Below, in pieces: positions 45,346-55,913 of a DNA stretch of 64,000 nt (within the stretch, counting starts at the first letter, position 1; the number at the start of each line of letters is the position of its first letter). The DNA is from Doryteuthis pealeii (Eukaryota > Mollusca > Cephalopoda > Myopsida > Loliginidae). The notes beneath the pieces were generated by a model. That model worked only from the letters and a program-made list of their open reading frames with translations, was not told the DNA's origin and did not search any database. A program made the position numbers and the translations under genes. The DNA lies in the NCBI GenBank assembly GCA_023376005.1, contig CM042142.1, positions 51,973,784-52,037,783 on the forward strand, given 5' to 3'.

Positions 45346-45560
45346 TAATACCACTACTGCCCTTCTGGGGAAAGAAAATCTCAATTCCTATTTCTCTGAA
45401 AAATGATTTCCACATCAAGAAATCGTATTGTCTTAAAAATTTTCTGATTCAACAGTTTCACAATTGTCCCTTTCTTCTTCCAAAATCTTGTCTGTCTACA
45501 AGCAATCACTGTGACTGGTCATCTCTTCTTAATCTCTGTCTATGGTCAAGTCACATGAAA

Positions 45561-45743
45561 AGCACTGGTTCCCGCTAGATCACCACCAAAGTTAAGCAGC
45601 GATGAGCCTGTTCAATACTTAGATGGATGACTGTTTAAGCAACCACAGGTACTGTAAGCAACCTATCAAAATGACTCAATTTGGCATTAAATGACCCTAA
45701 AAGGGTTGATATGCGGTAAAACAAAAACAACCAACCAACCAAC
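45561..45743 (+). repeat. 5S rRNA-derived SINE with the shared retroposon tail
   Basis: 45561-45660 follows 5S rRNA order: GATCACC, AGTTAAGCAGCGATGAGCC, AATACTTAGATGGATGACTG, and ACAGGTACTGTAAGCA near the 3' end. The 5' part of 5S is shortened. It then runs into GGCATTAAATGACCC, GGGTTGATATGCGGTAAAAC and CAACCAACCAACCAA, the same tail as SINE-B. A plain 5S pseudogene would not carry that tail. Confidence 0.8.
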
Positions 45744-45888
45744 TTAATCTCTGAAAGTGGTCATCTGCCTTTTAATCAAATTTTCCCTCTATGGCCATTC
45801 ATTGGTTAACAGTCAAGGGGGGCATCTTTTGTTATTTTTAAAATTTGCTTAAATTCAAAAATAAACAAATATTGTAAATTACCTTTCT

Positions 45889-46121
45889 GGTTATTTCCTA
45901 TAACTCCAACCTAAAAAAGGGGAACCACTCTAAATGAATTTTATCTGTTAATTAATCTACCCATTATTTTCCCATTAAACTAACCCTAACCCCTAACCCT
46001 AACCCTAATCCTAATTCTAACCATGCCTTCTTTTTTCCTAGTAGATCAATAAATAAATAAATAAGTTATCAGTCATTCAGAGTGGTTCCCCTTTTTTAAG
46101 TTGGAGTTATAGAAAATAATC
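45889..46121. mobile_element. Fold-back MITE, GGTTATTTCC family, CCCTAA core
   Basis: Starts GGTTATTTCCTATAACTCC with AAAGGGGAACCACTCT, mirrored by AGAGTGGTTCCCCTTTTTT and GGAGTTATAGAAAATAATC. The core contains CCCTAACCCCTAACCCTAAC. Flanks ACCTTTCT and ACCTTTCC (45881-45888 and 46122-46129) form an 8-bp duplication with one mismatch. Confidence 0.92.
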
Positions 46122-46304
46122 ACCTTTCCTTTCTTTCTTCTTTTTTTTAAAAGCTATTTAATTCTCAACTAGTTAATTCTTTTAACTCTTTTTTTTAACA
46201 ATTTATGACACATAGTCTCATAATTGAGCAATAAGAAATTTCATTGTTATAGTTTTGGTATTTGTTGTTGAATTTTTGAGATAAGTTTTAATAATTTGGA
46301 ATTT

Positions 46305-46386
46305 TTGGACTGTTGTCCTCATCTTTATTGTTATATACACAATGTTTTGGCCAATATGCCCTCCAGCCTTTTTGAGATGTTACTTG
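46305..46386 (+). repeat. Repeat family X, 5' part, split by an insertion
   Basis: TTTTTGGACTGTTGTCCTCA, TTATTGTTATATACACAATG and GCCCTCCAGCCTTTTTGAGA match 42885 onward and 39620 onward. The family text resumes at 46891 after the fold-back element, which confirms that element as an insertion. Confidence 0.72.
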
Positions 46387-46882
46387 GGTAATTTATGAGG
46401 AAGTGCATCCCGGTCTCCTGCCTCAAAAATTGCTACCCGGTGACTATCAAAATAACAACCCCAGCTCATCGTAATTCTTGTTTATTTATCGTAATTTGTC
46501 GTAATTCTTGTTTAGATATGAAGATGGATATATAGTTTGGAATAGACTGAGATAGATAGATAGATAGATAAACAAACAAAATAATATAGATAGATATGAA
46601 CAAATGGAGATAGATAGATATTTTCGACATGTAAATGTATTTTTGTTGTAATTCTTGTTTATTTAAACTAAAAACAAGACATTAAACAAACATGAATAAA
46701 AAAAATCTTAGTATTTAAAGTAATATAGATAAATATGAACAAATTGAGATAAATAGATAGATAGATAGATAGATATGAAGATGGATAGTTTTGAATAGAC
46801 TGAGCTGGGGTTGTTATTTTAATAGTCACCAGATAGCAATTTTTGAGGCAGGAGACCGGGACGCACTTCCTCATAAATTACC
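46387..46882. mobile_element. Fold-back element, GGTAATTTATGAGG ends, perfect 8-bp TSD
   Basis: Ends GGTAATTTATGAGGAAGTGC and GCACTTCCTCATAAATTACC, flanked by GTTACTTG (46379-46386 and 46883-46890). Arms carry GGTCTCCTGCCTCAAAAATT and GACTATCAAAATAACAACCC. The interior has GATA tetranucleotide runs (about 46545-46620 and 46750-46775). Related to 28691-29222 by the CCGGTCTCCTGCC block. Confidence 0.92.
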
Positions 46883-46890
46883 GTTACTTG

Positions 46891-47010
46891 TTCAACTCTT
46901 GAACCTTCTCTTCAAACTAAGGAACCTTCTCTTTGAACTTCAGAATCTTTTTGTCGAAGCCTTCATGTCATAATAGGGAGCCTTCATGGAACTTCAAACC
47001 GAAACCTTTA
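46891..47010 (+). repeat. Repeat family X, 3' part
   Basis: CAACTCTTGAACCTTCTCTT, AAGGAACCTTCTCTTTGAAC and TTTTTGTCGAAGCCTTCATG parallel 42950-43040 (GAACCTTCTTGTCGTAATCG). Confidence 0.65.
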
Positions 47011-47039
47011 TTCAATCCTCTGGAGAAGACTGTTCTCTA

Positions 47040-47403
47040 TGATGGTGAATGAGAAAGGAAAAAGAGCAAGACATTGTCTTGCCTGCCAAGATCGAACCCG
47101 CGTCCTCCCGCATATGAAAACAAATGCGATTTAGGAACCGGACGGACGCGAGGTTCGACTGATGTGCCCGGATGTTTGGCTAATATGCCGATAAATAACC
47201 AAAGCGAGTGGAGCTTGGCGTCAGCAGAAGCAATCGACGACGACGACGATGATGAAGCGCTTTGCGAACGACCCAGTAAAGAAATGGATTTTAGTCCAAC
47301 AGAAACAAAACTATATAGGAAATGCGATTTTGAACTGTTAAATATTATTTCGACTACGACGACAGATTTTCCAGCTGCTAGACGAAGACAAAGAATGTGT
47401 TGA
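47040..47403 (+). other. GC-richer segment with a 109-codon ORF, product unknown
   Basis: The plus opening 47074-47403 includes SEWSLASAEAIDDDDDDEAL, then a CERPSKEMDF stretch and an Arg-rich end. The antisense opening (47501-47037) gives poly-Ser from the same GAC repeat. A CpG-rich stretch with GATCGAACCCGCGTCCTCCC (tRNA T-arm-like) precedes it. The block sits directly upstream of an LTR-like repeat, so it may be a mobile-element ORF end or a 3' exon. I cannot assign it. Confidence 0.3.
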
Positions 47404-47509
47404 CCAAAAGAAAGTCTGGCTTGTGAGAAGACGGTGAACTCGCTTGTTTTTGGTCCCCCCTCAGCAGGAACTTCTTGATTTGAATATCTATTTACCCCCA
47501 TATATCCCC

Positions 47510-47950
47510 CCCTTCAATATTCTCATTCTATTAACTGTAGCGTTAGTTTGTATTCGCCGGGTGGAGTTGTCTGCCGCTTTTAGTTTGATGATGCCCGCTA
47601 GGGCACGAGTATTTAAGCGCCGGTTTCAAAGCCTTTCGCTCTCTTTATAGTTTTCAGCAACTACGAGCCACATGGGGTAGATTCTATCTAAACCCTCTCG
47701 TGGGGCTCCGCCCCCCTTACATTACTGTAAGTTCTTTACAGCATGGACTATCGCTAGTCTCATGTCTGTACTCTTTTATGTTATACTCTGTATCTTTCAT
47801 GAATGTGTCTATCTTTATTTATGTGTACTCTTTATTATGAACGTTGTACCAACTGTTATCCATGTGCTGTGTTATTAAATGTTTGTCTATTAACCTTTGT
47901 CGGAGTTATTTGTATCCAAAGTATGTTGAACTTTAAACCATCCTTACAAA
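47510..47950 (+). repeat. LTR-like repeat with TATA-type motifs (partner 30966-31340)
   Basis: After a promoter-like GCACGAGTATTTAAGCGCCG and CTCTCTTTATAGTTTTCAGC comes GGGGTAGATTCTATCTAAAC and CTCTCGTGGGGCTCCGCCCC. The rest (to TAAACCATCCTTACAAA) is the reverse complement of 31050-31340. Promoter-like then AT-rich composition suits a solo LTR. No primer-binding site or pol gene adjoins. Confidence 0.5.
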
Positions 47951-48284
47951 CTATGACCATGTACAAGTGTTAAACAATGTTAAGTATCCTATGTTATTAT
48001 TGTCTGTGATCAGGATTGAAACTGCAACCTACAAATATGTCTATGGTGTATGGGGTTGATGCGATATATATATATATTTGGGTAATTACAATCAATACAA
48101 GGTCACAATTATTAAGAAAGAAAAACAAAGAACTCATAGATTCAACAAGTAATATTTGTATTAAAACAAAATATTGTAATTATCAAGAATACTGATCAAA
48201 GTCCTGCAGAATATGCTTTTCTAAAATGTTCATGTAATAAGAGAAGAAGGTGTTGAGTTAACTGCAACTGATAAAGAAAGGGTA

Positions 48285-48625
48285 ATGTTTAATAATAAAA
48301 TCAGCAGTGAAGTTACTTAGAAAGAGATAAAGATATAGCTTGTAATACCTTCAGTAGTAGGCAAATATTTCTTAAATTGAGAGATGTGGACTATTCAGGC
48401 ATATTTGTTCTTTCTGGCTTGTTCTTCAAAAAGCCTGTTATTTATAGCAATTAAATCGGTCTTTTTGAAAAACTTCTTTTTAAGCGCGAATGCATCTGAT
48501 TGGCTGAAAATTATCATTTTTAATCTTTTTCTCTCTAGCTGTGCTGATCCTCATGCGCAAAGCATTTATTTTCGTCATTCCATTTCTGCTTTCAAAGCGT
48601 TAACTTCCGGCTCACCACATGTCCA
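48285..48625 (+). repeat. Single arm of the TGTGGTGAGCC-type fold-back element
   Basis: GATATAGCTTGTAATACCTT and CAGTAGTAGGCAAATATTTC (reverse sense of 45150-45200), then CTGTGCTGATCCTCATGCGC, TTTCTGCTTTCAAAGCGTTA and CTTCCGGCTCACCACA match 45251-45340. Confidence 0.7.
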
Positions 48626-48829
48626 AAATATCAGAGGGAAATAACTAATTTTTTTTCATGTTTTTCATCTGGAAAATCAAGCTTACACTGAGACAAAATC
48701 TATGAGGGCCTACATGAACAACAACATTTAATCTAGGAAAGTTACATGGCATAGTAAAAAAAAAGAAAGAAAATATAACACAAGGACACACATTGAAACA
48801 GTTGTTACTGTCCCCAGAATTAAAATCCA

Positions 48830-49900
48830 GGTATTTTAAAGTAAAAAGGAGAATAACTTAAAACATTGTTGGTCATCCGTAAATGAAAAAGAACAATTAT
48901 TAGTAATAACTTTTTAATAAATAAAAATCCCAGAAAATATGTTGCACAGAATTGCACATTTTTATCAATCTCAATTTATGATAAAAATATTTTGTACAAC
49001 ATGGCACCTTCCTAAAATTCACTTTTAGATTTTTAAGTGAATAAAAACAGGCACATTAAATCAGAGAAAATAGTTTTTTTTTATCAATTCAAAGAAAATA
49101 TTGTTTTTAAAATTATGAAAATAAAAACACATTATAAAATTATGGTTATTTCCTAATTGAGTAACATGATATTACAGAAACCAGGGTTCTGTAATAACCC
49201 TAAACTCTAATCCTAACCCTAAAACCTAACCCTAACCCCCCTAGTTGAGTAACATAATATTACAGGGTGACCCAGAAAAAACAGAACCCACAAATTTTGT
49301 AATAAAACTGTTAATTTTAATTTTAAAGTCCAACAAGGGTTAGGGTTTAGGGTTAAGGTTAGGGTTAGGATTGGGGTTTAGGGTTAGTTTAATGGGAAAA
49401 TAAATAAATAATTTAGGTTCTGCTTTTTCTGGGTCACTCATGTTACTCAACTAGGAAATAACCCAAATTATTTTTTGAGTTTCATGAAAAAACTTAAATT
49501 TTCAAGAAAATTTTTTCGTGTGTTGAAATATTTTTTTAATCTATTTTTTAATTTTTTTATGTAGTCTTCTAGATTTGATCTTTCTAGGGACTGGGATTTT
49601 TTTCTTCTTCAAATGAACAAAGTTGGAATCATGATTTAATCATGATTGATAAAAAACATTGTTCTTTCAATTTTTAAAAATGAAATAACCAATTCATTAT
49701 AAAATTAATTCCTACATGGATAAGGTTATGAAATTTCATAAAATTGAACAATTTAGGACTTTGGTAGTTTTTCTTAAATTCAAAAAAAAGAAAAAAAAAA
49801 AGAAAAGAATAATTTTTGTCTATTACCTTATTTGAAAAAAATGAACATATCTAATATCATAATTATAGATTTTAAAAAGGTAATTATAATTGCATCTCAG
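48830..49900. repeat. AT-rich dispersed repeat, interrupted by MITE at 49144
   Basis: GTCATCCGTAAATGAAAAAG, AATTATTAGTAATAAC and GCACAGAATTGCACATTTTT recur at 51355-51450 and loosely at 3500-4800. No ORF. Confidence 0.6.
49144..49463. mobile_element. Composite GGTTATTTCC fold-back element with two opposed telomeric tracts
   Basis: Ends GGTTATTTCCTAATTGAGTA and TACTCAACTAGGAAATAACC, flanked by AAAATTAT and CAAATTAT (49136-49143 and 49464-49471). Inside, a CCCTAA tract (49197-49238) and a TTAGGG tract (49338-49387) face each other. A second internal TAGTTGAGTAACAT copy at about 49242 starts a GGGTGACCCAGAAAAA arm. It looks like one element inserted in, or recombined with, another. Confidence 0.88.
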
Positions 49901-50465
49901 ATTCTGAATATTTTCTGGTGTGAAAGAAATTCCACAAACAATTCCAGTTTGTGGATTAATGATATGCCTTCCAGACACCACTTTTTCATTATATTAATAT
50001 AAGCAAGATCAGGAGATAGTTTGATGTTTACAAGCAACAACTAAAAGGCTCAGGAAGTTTTTCAGCACCTATCCACATGAAAGAAAGATGTGGCGTCGTT
50101 TTTTACATTCTATGAATCTGCAAAATAAAACAAATATCACCTTTTGTGAATTACATTCAAGGGGAAGTAACTTTATATTTTGTTACAGCATTTATTCCCC
50201 TTAGAAGAAATTTGCATAATGTTTCAGAAAAATTGATATCATTCCGTTATAATTTTAGCAGCATGTGTAAAAACAACTCAAAATTCTATTTTTTATGTTA
50301 TTTTCTTCTTTTCAGGTAAAGAAGTGCCATTCACTTGAAAACATCAAACATAGAATTTCGCCCTGTTTATAGTTGCACCTTTTTTAAAGTAAATCAATAC
50401 TGATAAGTCCTTTCATGTCCAAAATGACTGTCATGACCTTCTTTACTTACCACTGAACTTTTTCT

Positions 50466-50915
50466 GGTAATTTTCACCTTTAGTTGTGAAAATTCCTAGC
50501 ATAAAATTGTGCCTGCGCATTATCTGAAATGAACTTAATGGTTATTAAGAACACATTTTATGATATTTTTGTGTTAAAGCATGTAGTTGTATTGTTTTCA
50601 AAACGATTCTAAGATTTGTATATTTCGCACGGACACATTCAAAACGTCTACTGGCTGGGTTCAGAGTGAAAGTCAGTTTGCTAAGTTCCTAGCACAAAAT
50701 TATCTGAAATGAACTTAATTGTTGTTAAGAACACATTTTATGATATTTTTGTGTTAAAGCATGCAGTTGTATGGTTTTCGAAAAAGTTTCTAAGGTTTGT
50801 TTATTTCGCACGGAGACTTTCAAAATAGCTACCGGCTTAGTTCAAAGTGAAAGTCAAGGGAGGTTACTCTAATTGCCTTATTTGCTAGGAATTTTGACTA
50901 AAGGTGAAAATTACC
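50466..50915. mobile_element. Fold-back element, GGTAATTTTCACC ends, perfect 8-bp TSD, internal tandem duplication
   Basis: Ends GGTAATTTTCACCTTTAGT and ACTAAAGGTGAAAATTACC, flanked by CTTTTTCT on both sides (50458-50465 and 50916-50923). The interior holds two direct units with a 180-bp period, each starting TTATCTGAAATGAACTTAAT and including ACACATTTTATGATATTTTT and TTTCGCACGGA. No ORF. Confidence 0.92.
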
Positions 50916-50923
50916 CTTTTTCT

Positions 50924-51299
50924 TTATCGGGGAGTCAGTGTGTTTCCACTCCATGGACTATCTTTTTGACTCAGACTCGTAGTGGTGAACATTTTTTTTT
51001 TACTAAAACATTCTTCTCTGTACACATCACATATTCTGTTGTAAATTTCACATGGTTTGTACTTCTAAACCACCAAGAATTGGATGATAGACCTCTGTTC
51101 AAGCCTGGAGCACTCCATTTGATTTACCACCATTTTGAATAATCAGAAAACACAATTTTTTGTGAGATTAAAAGTATTTAAGCCAATTCTAAACAATGGA
51201 GAGTTTAGAGGTAAAAATATTCTGAAAAAAAAAATTATTTTGCATTTCTTTGTCATATATCATATATAAATTTATGAATATAAATTTATAAATCTCCCA
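50924..51299. other. No gene seen
   Basis: An 89-codon plus-strand opening (50873-51142) starts inside the fold-back element and has no recognisable domain. Confidence 0.45.
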
Positions 51300-51960
51300 A
51301 AATCAATTAATCTAAATTCTAGATATTTTGAAGTAAAAAGATGAATGACTGTAGGTCATCTGTAAATGAAAAAGATCATTCATTAGTAATATTTTTTAAA
51401 TATAAAAAAATCTTGGAAAAAATGATGCACAAAATTGTGTATTTTGTACTTTTAGATAGATCAAATAAATTTTTATTCCTGACAAAAATATTGTTTACAA
51501 TATTCTACCTTCCAGACGTTCAAAATCCACTATTAAATTCTTAAATGAATGAAAATAGGTCAATTGAATCAGAGAAAAGACTTTTTTTGGAATCAATTCG
51601 AAGAAAAGTATCTAAAGCTACAAAACAAAAAACAAAAAAAAAAACAAAAAAAAACACACTACAAAAATTATTTTTTGAGTTTAAAAAAGTAACTTTTTTC
51701 GGGTGTGGATTTTTAAAATCTTTTTTTTTTTCTTTAATGTGGTTTTCTGGTTTTGATCTTTCTAGAAATGTAAAAATTAGGAATTGGATTTTTTTTTTTA
51801 ATCTCTACAATATTGATAAAAACATTTTTTTCAATTTTTTCAATAAAATAAGCCATTCTTTTTAAATTTAATCCCTTGAGGAATAAATTGCTAAAAATTT
51901 CATTAAATTTCCTTGATTTTTGGCAATTTTTTCAAAATTAAAAAAGAAAATTTTTTATTA
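51300..51960. repeat. AT-rich dispersed repeat
   Basis: Diverged copy of the family at 48830 and 3490. TTTATAAATCTCCCAAAATC, GTCATCTGTAAATGAAAAAG and AATGATGCACAAAATTGTGT are the shared phrases. The Lys/Phe-rich 106-codon ORF is a composition effect. Confidence 0.6.
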
Positions 51961-52547
51961 CCTCCCTTCGATAAAATTTGTAATAAAAAGCAATCTTTTG
52001 TTGATGGAATTATTGCTAAACGATTGATGATCTATGGTAACACATCCTTAATATACTATTGCATGATTTAATCCATACAATAATCTTATTATCTAATAAT
52101 GTTATTAAATATCCTCATTGTCGAATATATCAAACTTTTTCTTCTATCCAACATTTCGTAAAAAAAAAGAAAAAAAAAGTCGATGACAATTTCAAAGACG
52201 ATGCAAGGGAGAAAACTCTGACTTTTCTATGCAAGAACTTTTTATTAATGTCCTTTGTTATCTAAAAACGCCAACAAAAACAAATTGAAATTTAAACTTA
52301 AGAAAATGCCCACAACTTTATGCCCGATTTACATCCACAGATTCGACGTTTCATATCTCATCAATGTGGATAGACACAGCAACTACCTCTGACCAGGAGC
52401 GAAACCCAACTGAATTTTCATCAGCTCGGTTCATTAACCTCTCGGCCATCAACAGTTACCATTAATGAGCAGTTTTAACTATTAAATACATTTAATTATA
52501 GATTTTACGATCACCAGAGAGATCAAATCTGTAAATAAAAATATATA
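51961..52547. other. No gene seen
   Basis: AT-rich spacer. 52360-52460 is GC-richer (CATCAGCTCGGTTCATTAAC and CTCGGCC) but unassigned. Confidence 0.4.
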
Positions 52548-52991
52548 CAGTTGTACCTTGACTTACAAGTTTAATTTGTTCTGCTCGTAACTTAATTTCC
52601 TTGTATATCAAATCCATTTTCCACTTTGAAATAAACTTAAATATCATTAAAAAGTTTGAGCCTACCAACCAAACAAACACCCTAATTATTTTTGCTATTT
52701 TTTTAATAAAGAAAAATAGCACTGCATTGTATACAAACATAATAGAATAGAATGTAATGGATTATATGCTGTAATATGTTTTAATGTTTATCTTTTATAA
52801 ATAATATTTTTCTTTGGTTTAATAAATTCGGAAACTTAAATGTTTTTAGCGAACTTATTAGCATAAATGCATTTGAAGCTCACACGTGTCTCAAATTTTA
52901 GCTTGCATCACAAAGCAAAAAATCGTCTGAGTGACAGGTTGTAACTTGGGTAACTCATAAGTTGGGGGACTCGTATTTCAAGGTACCACTG
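52548..52991. mobile_element. Tigger/pogo-like MITE, CAGT...ACTG ends, TA target site
   Basis: Starts TA|CAGTTGTACCTTGACTTAC and ends GTATTTCAAGGTACCACTG|TA. The TIR text GTACCTTGA...TCAAGGTACCACTG with a subterminal CTCGTAACTTAATT/AACTCATAAGTTGGGGG pair is typical of pogo-type non-autonomous elements. There is no transposase. The interior is AT-rich. Confidence 0.65.
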
Positions 52992-52993
52992 TA

Positions 52994-52994
52994 T

Positions 52995-53025
<31 letters not shown>

Positions 53026-53028
53026 CAG
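52994..53028. repeat. (AC)n(AT)n microsatellite
   Basis: Begins at the TA target of the Tigger-like element. Confidence 0.93.
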
Positions 53029-53421
53029 TAATGCTGATAGCTTTCTAATTTAGTGCATCCTGGCATGCACATATTTGCTTTAAATGAGTCCTTGCGAAAA
53101 TTTATGGGTCCCAACTAAAGTTTCTTGATGAATTGTTTATGATCTGGGGAAACAACTAAAGCTGTCTAACCCCTACCTTGTAACCTACCATGTGTAATTC
53201 GTTTCTAAGAAACTATTGAAATGTATTTACAGTTAGATTGAAATGGAAGAAAAAACAGGGATGCATGGATATGATTTTACTGTGCCCTTTTAGAATTTTT
53301 GTGTCACGGATGCAGGACACATACCTATCACCATCTCTCTCTATATATACCTGTATGTATATGTAATTCATGGCTATTTTACCAGAAATAGTCATGATAG
53401 ACCAAAACTAAGGAGTATGAC

Positions 53422-53423
<2 letters not shown>

Positions 53424-53476
<53 letters not shown>
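53424..53476. repeat. (TA)n microsatellite, copy 2
   Basis: Counterpart of 150-210. Confidence 0.95.
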
Positions 53477-53479
<3 letters not shown>

Positions 53480-53639
53480 ATTTGATGATAGTAATAGTCT
53501 CTAAAATAGTCTATATAAGAATATATATTTCTGCATTTAAAAAAATAATTATGTAGAGAGCATTTATCAAATTGTTTGTGAACTGTTTTAAATACTTTTA
53601 TATATTCAAACTATGATACTAGTTTGATAGTTTAATGGT

Positions 53640-53915
53640 TTGGTTTGTTGGGTTTTATGGCATGTAAACCCTTTTGGGATTATTTTATGCTAAAGATGTT
53701 TTGTTTTATTCATGCTTGATGGGTATTCAAAAAATCTTTTAATATTCGTTTCTTTTAAAACACATTAAAAAAATCATTTTTGTCTATTTAACTCATAGAT
53801 GGGACCCTAACAGGTTCTACCATGCCGGGTCAGTATGGACCTAGGAGTAATGGTGATGAAGGGGTACTCCACACTCCCTAAAGCTCAAGAATTAGAACTT
53901 TACCATTGGTCTGGT
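53640..53915 (-). repeat. SINE-B fragment, copy 2
   Basis: Counterpart of 364-640, nearly identical. Confidence 0.75.
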
Positions 53916-54229
53916 AAATAAGAAGGTGGACTGGGAAAAAATTGTTACCAAGCTAGCTAAATTTGATATTTTTTGAAAGCTTAGGGTATCCTCTTTTGAA
54001 ATTTGAAAACTTATCTTTTTGACCCCTAGGGAAAATTTTTTTATTGATGGGGATGTGGGAGTATGCAAACCAGATCTACATTAGATGCAGTTTATCTATA
54101 GTTTGTTACTCCCTGATCAGGTTTTTTTTTTCTAGTTTCTTTTTTAGATTTTTTTAGGGAAGTTGTTCAAAAGATTATCTTGTAAGATATGACCATAAAA
54201 TGCCTATATTTTGTCATGTGATATTTTAG

Positions 54230-54286
<57 letters not shown>

Positions 54287-54468
54287 CTACATGAACTCCT
54301 GGAGTTAGCTGTAATTAATCAATATTTTGATTAATTCAGTGGATTTAACCGTGAAGATATCTTATGGTAAAATTCGAGTAGGTTATTTCTGTACACACTA
54401 TAATACTAAATCCACTCTACTTACGTATTGAGCACTTTATATTTGTTATAACACTGATTTATCCAAGT

Positions 54469-54469
<1 letters not shown>

Positions 54470-54548
<79 letters not shown>
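54470..54548. repeat. (CA)n(TA)n microsatellite, copy 2
   Basis: Compound repeat. Copy 1 (1197-1262) has only CACCCCCC before (TA)n. Confidence 0.95.
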
Positions 54549-54555
<7 letters not shown>

Positions 54556-54934
54556 TTATCTAAGTTAGGGTTGCGGAGATATGAAGTGCTTGGTAACTGA
54601 CAGTTTCTCACCTATGCAATTTTCAAACCAAGTGAATATTTTTGTTTGTGCTTTTCTTTATATATTTATGGTGCATCATGAGAAGGATCAACCAGTTTAG
54701 TCTGGATGATTCTAAGTTTAGCTTGTGGTACATGCGGGGAAGATTGGTTTTCTTTGTGTGAGATTTTAGGCAGAGCACTCTAATTTACTGTATCAATTTC
54801 ATGATATGCTATTCTATTTTATTGTGTTTGATTTGCTACTTTATTTTTCCTTTATTAGGTTCAAGTTATTTTGGTGTTTTTATTTTTTTATATTATTGTT
54901 ATTGTTATATCAGTCTTTATTGTTATTATTATTA

Positions 54935-55870
54935 TTCACTCCTTGTGAGTTTTTCACACCAATGTAAACTGGTGGTCCTTCACTGGAGTCTGAGTGACAA
55001 CAAGTCTGCTCAGGTCTCCAGGACTCTTCTGAGTATTCTTGCTGATCTTAACAATGCTGTTGTCTAGATGGTCTTAATTCTTCCCCTGATTTCCAATTCC
55101 TCTAGTCAGTTTTCTAAACTCTTGGAGACCATTCCAAGTGTACCAAATACAATTGCTATCACTTCCACCCTCATATTCCACAGTTTTTTCAGTTCTCTGG
55201 TGAGGTCCAGGTATTTGTCTATCTTTTTGTTTTCTTTCATCTTCACCCTGTGATCTGCTGGGACAGAAAAATGTATAAGTTGACAAGGTTTTATTTTGTT
55301 AATCAATACTAGGTCTAGTATTCTGGCTGGGATTAGGTGATCTGTTTTTATTTCAAAGTCCCAGAGAATTTTATAGGTTATTTCCTATAACTCCAATCTA
55401 AAAAAGGGGAACCACTCTGAATGAATTTTATAAATTATTTATTTATTTATTGATCTACTAGGAAAAAAGAAGATGGGGTTAGGGTTAGGGCTAGGGTTAG
55501 GGTTTAGGGTTAGTTTAAATAATGGGTAGATTAATTAACAGATAAAATTCATTCAGAGTGGTTCTTCTTTTTTAGGTTGGAGTTATAGGAAATAACCATT
55601 TTGGTTTAGGCATATACCATTTTGATGTATGGTCAAAATTTAGTTTTTGCACAATTCCCAGTGGATCATCTTTCCAACCCAGTCATGATTAGCCTTGTAT
55701 TCTTATAGTGTTAATTTGCTGCATTCGCTTAATACATAGTTGATTGTCTAATCAATCTCTTCACACACCCTACATTTATTGTTATGTTGTATCTTATCTA
55801 TTTTTGTTTTGATATAGTTTGTTCTAATTGCATTGTTTTGTGGAGCAATTATATATGATCCGGTTTTCTC
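54935..55870 (-). pseudogene. LINE C-terminal fragment, copy 2, split by MITE
   Basis: Same protein remnants as 1640-2612 (for example HFSVPADHRVKMKENKK and YLDLTRELKKLWNMR) with the same MITE at the same position. The sequence just beyond the MITE (THK...LGNE region) is deleted by about 30 bp. Confidence 0.8.
55376..55597. mobile_element. Fold-back MITE, GGTTATTTCC family, copy 2
   Basis: Counterpart of 2087-2303. The core has more TTAGGG-type units (GGGTTAGGGTTAGGGCTAGG and onward) than copy 1, so the telomeric tract has changed length since the copies separated. Confidence 0.9.
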
Positions 55871-55913
55871 TCTCAAGGTTTCCTTTTCTTATTTATTGAA
55901 CCCTTTTCGTCCA

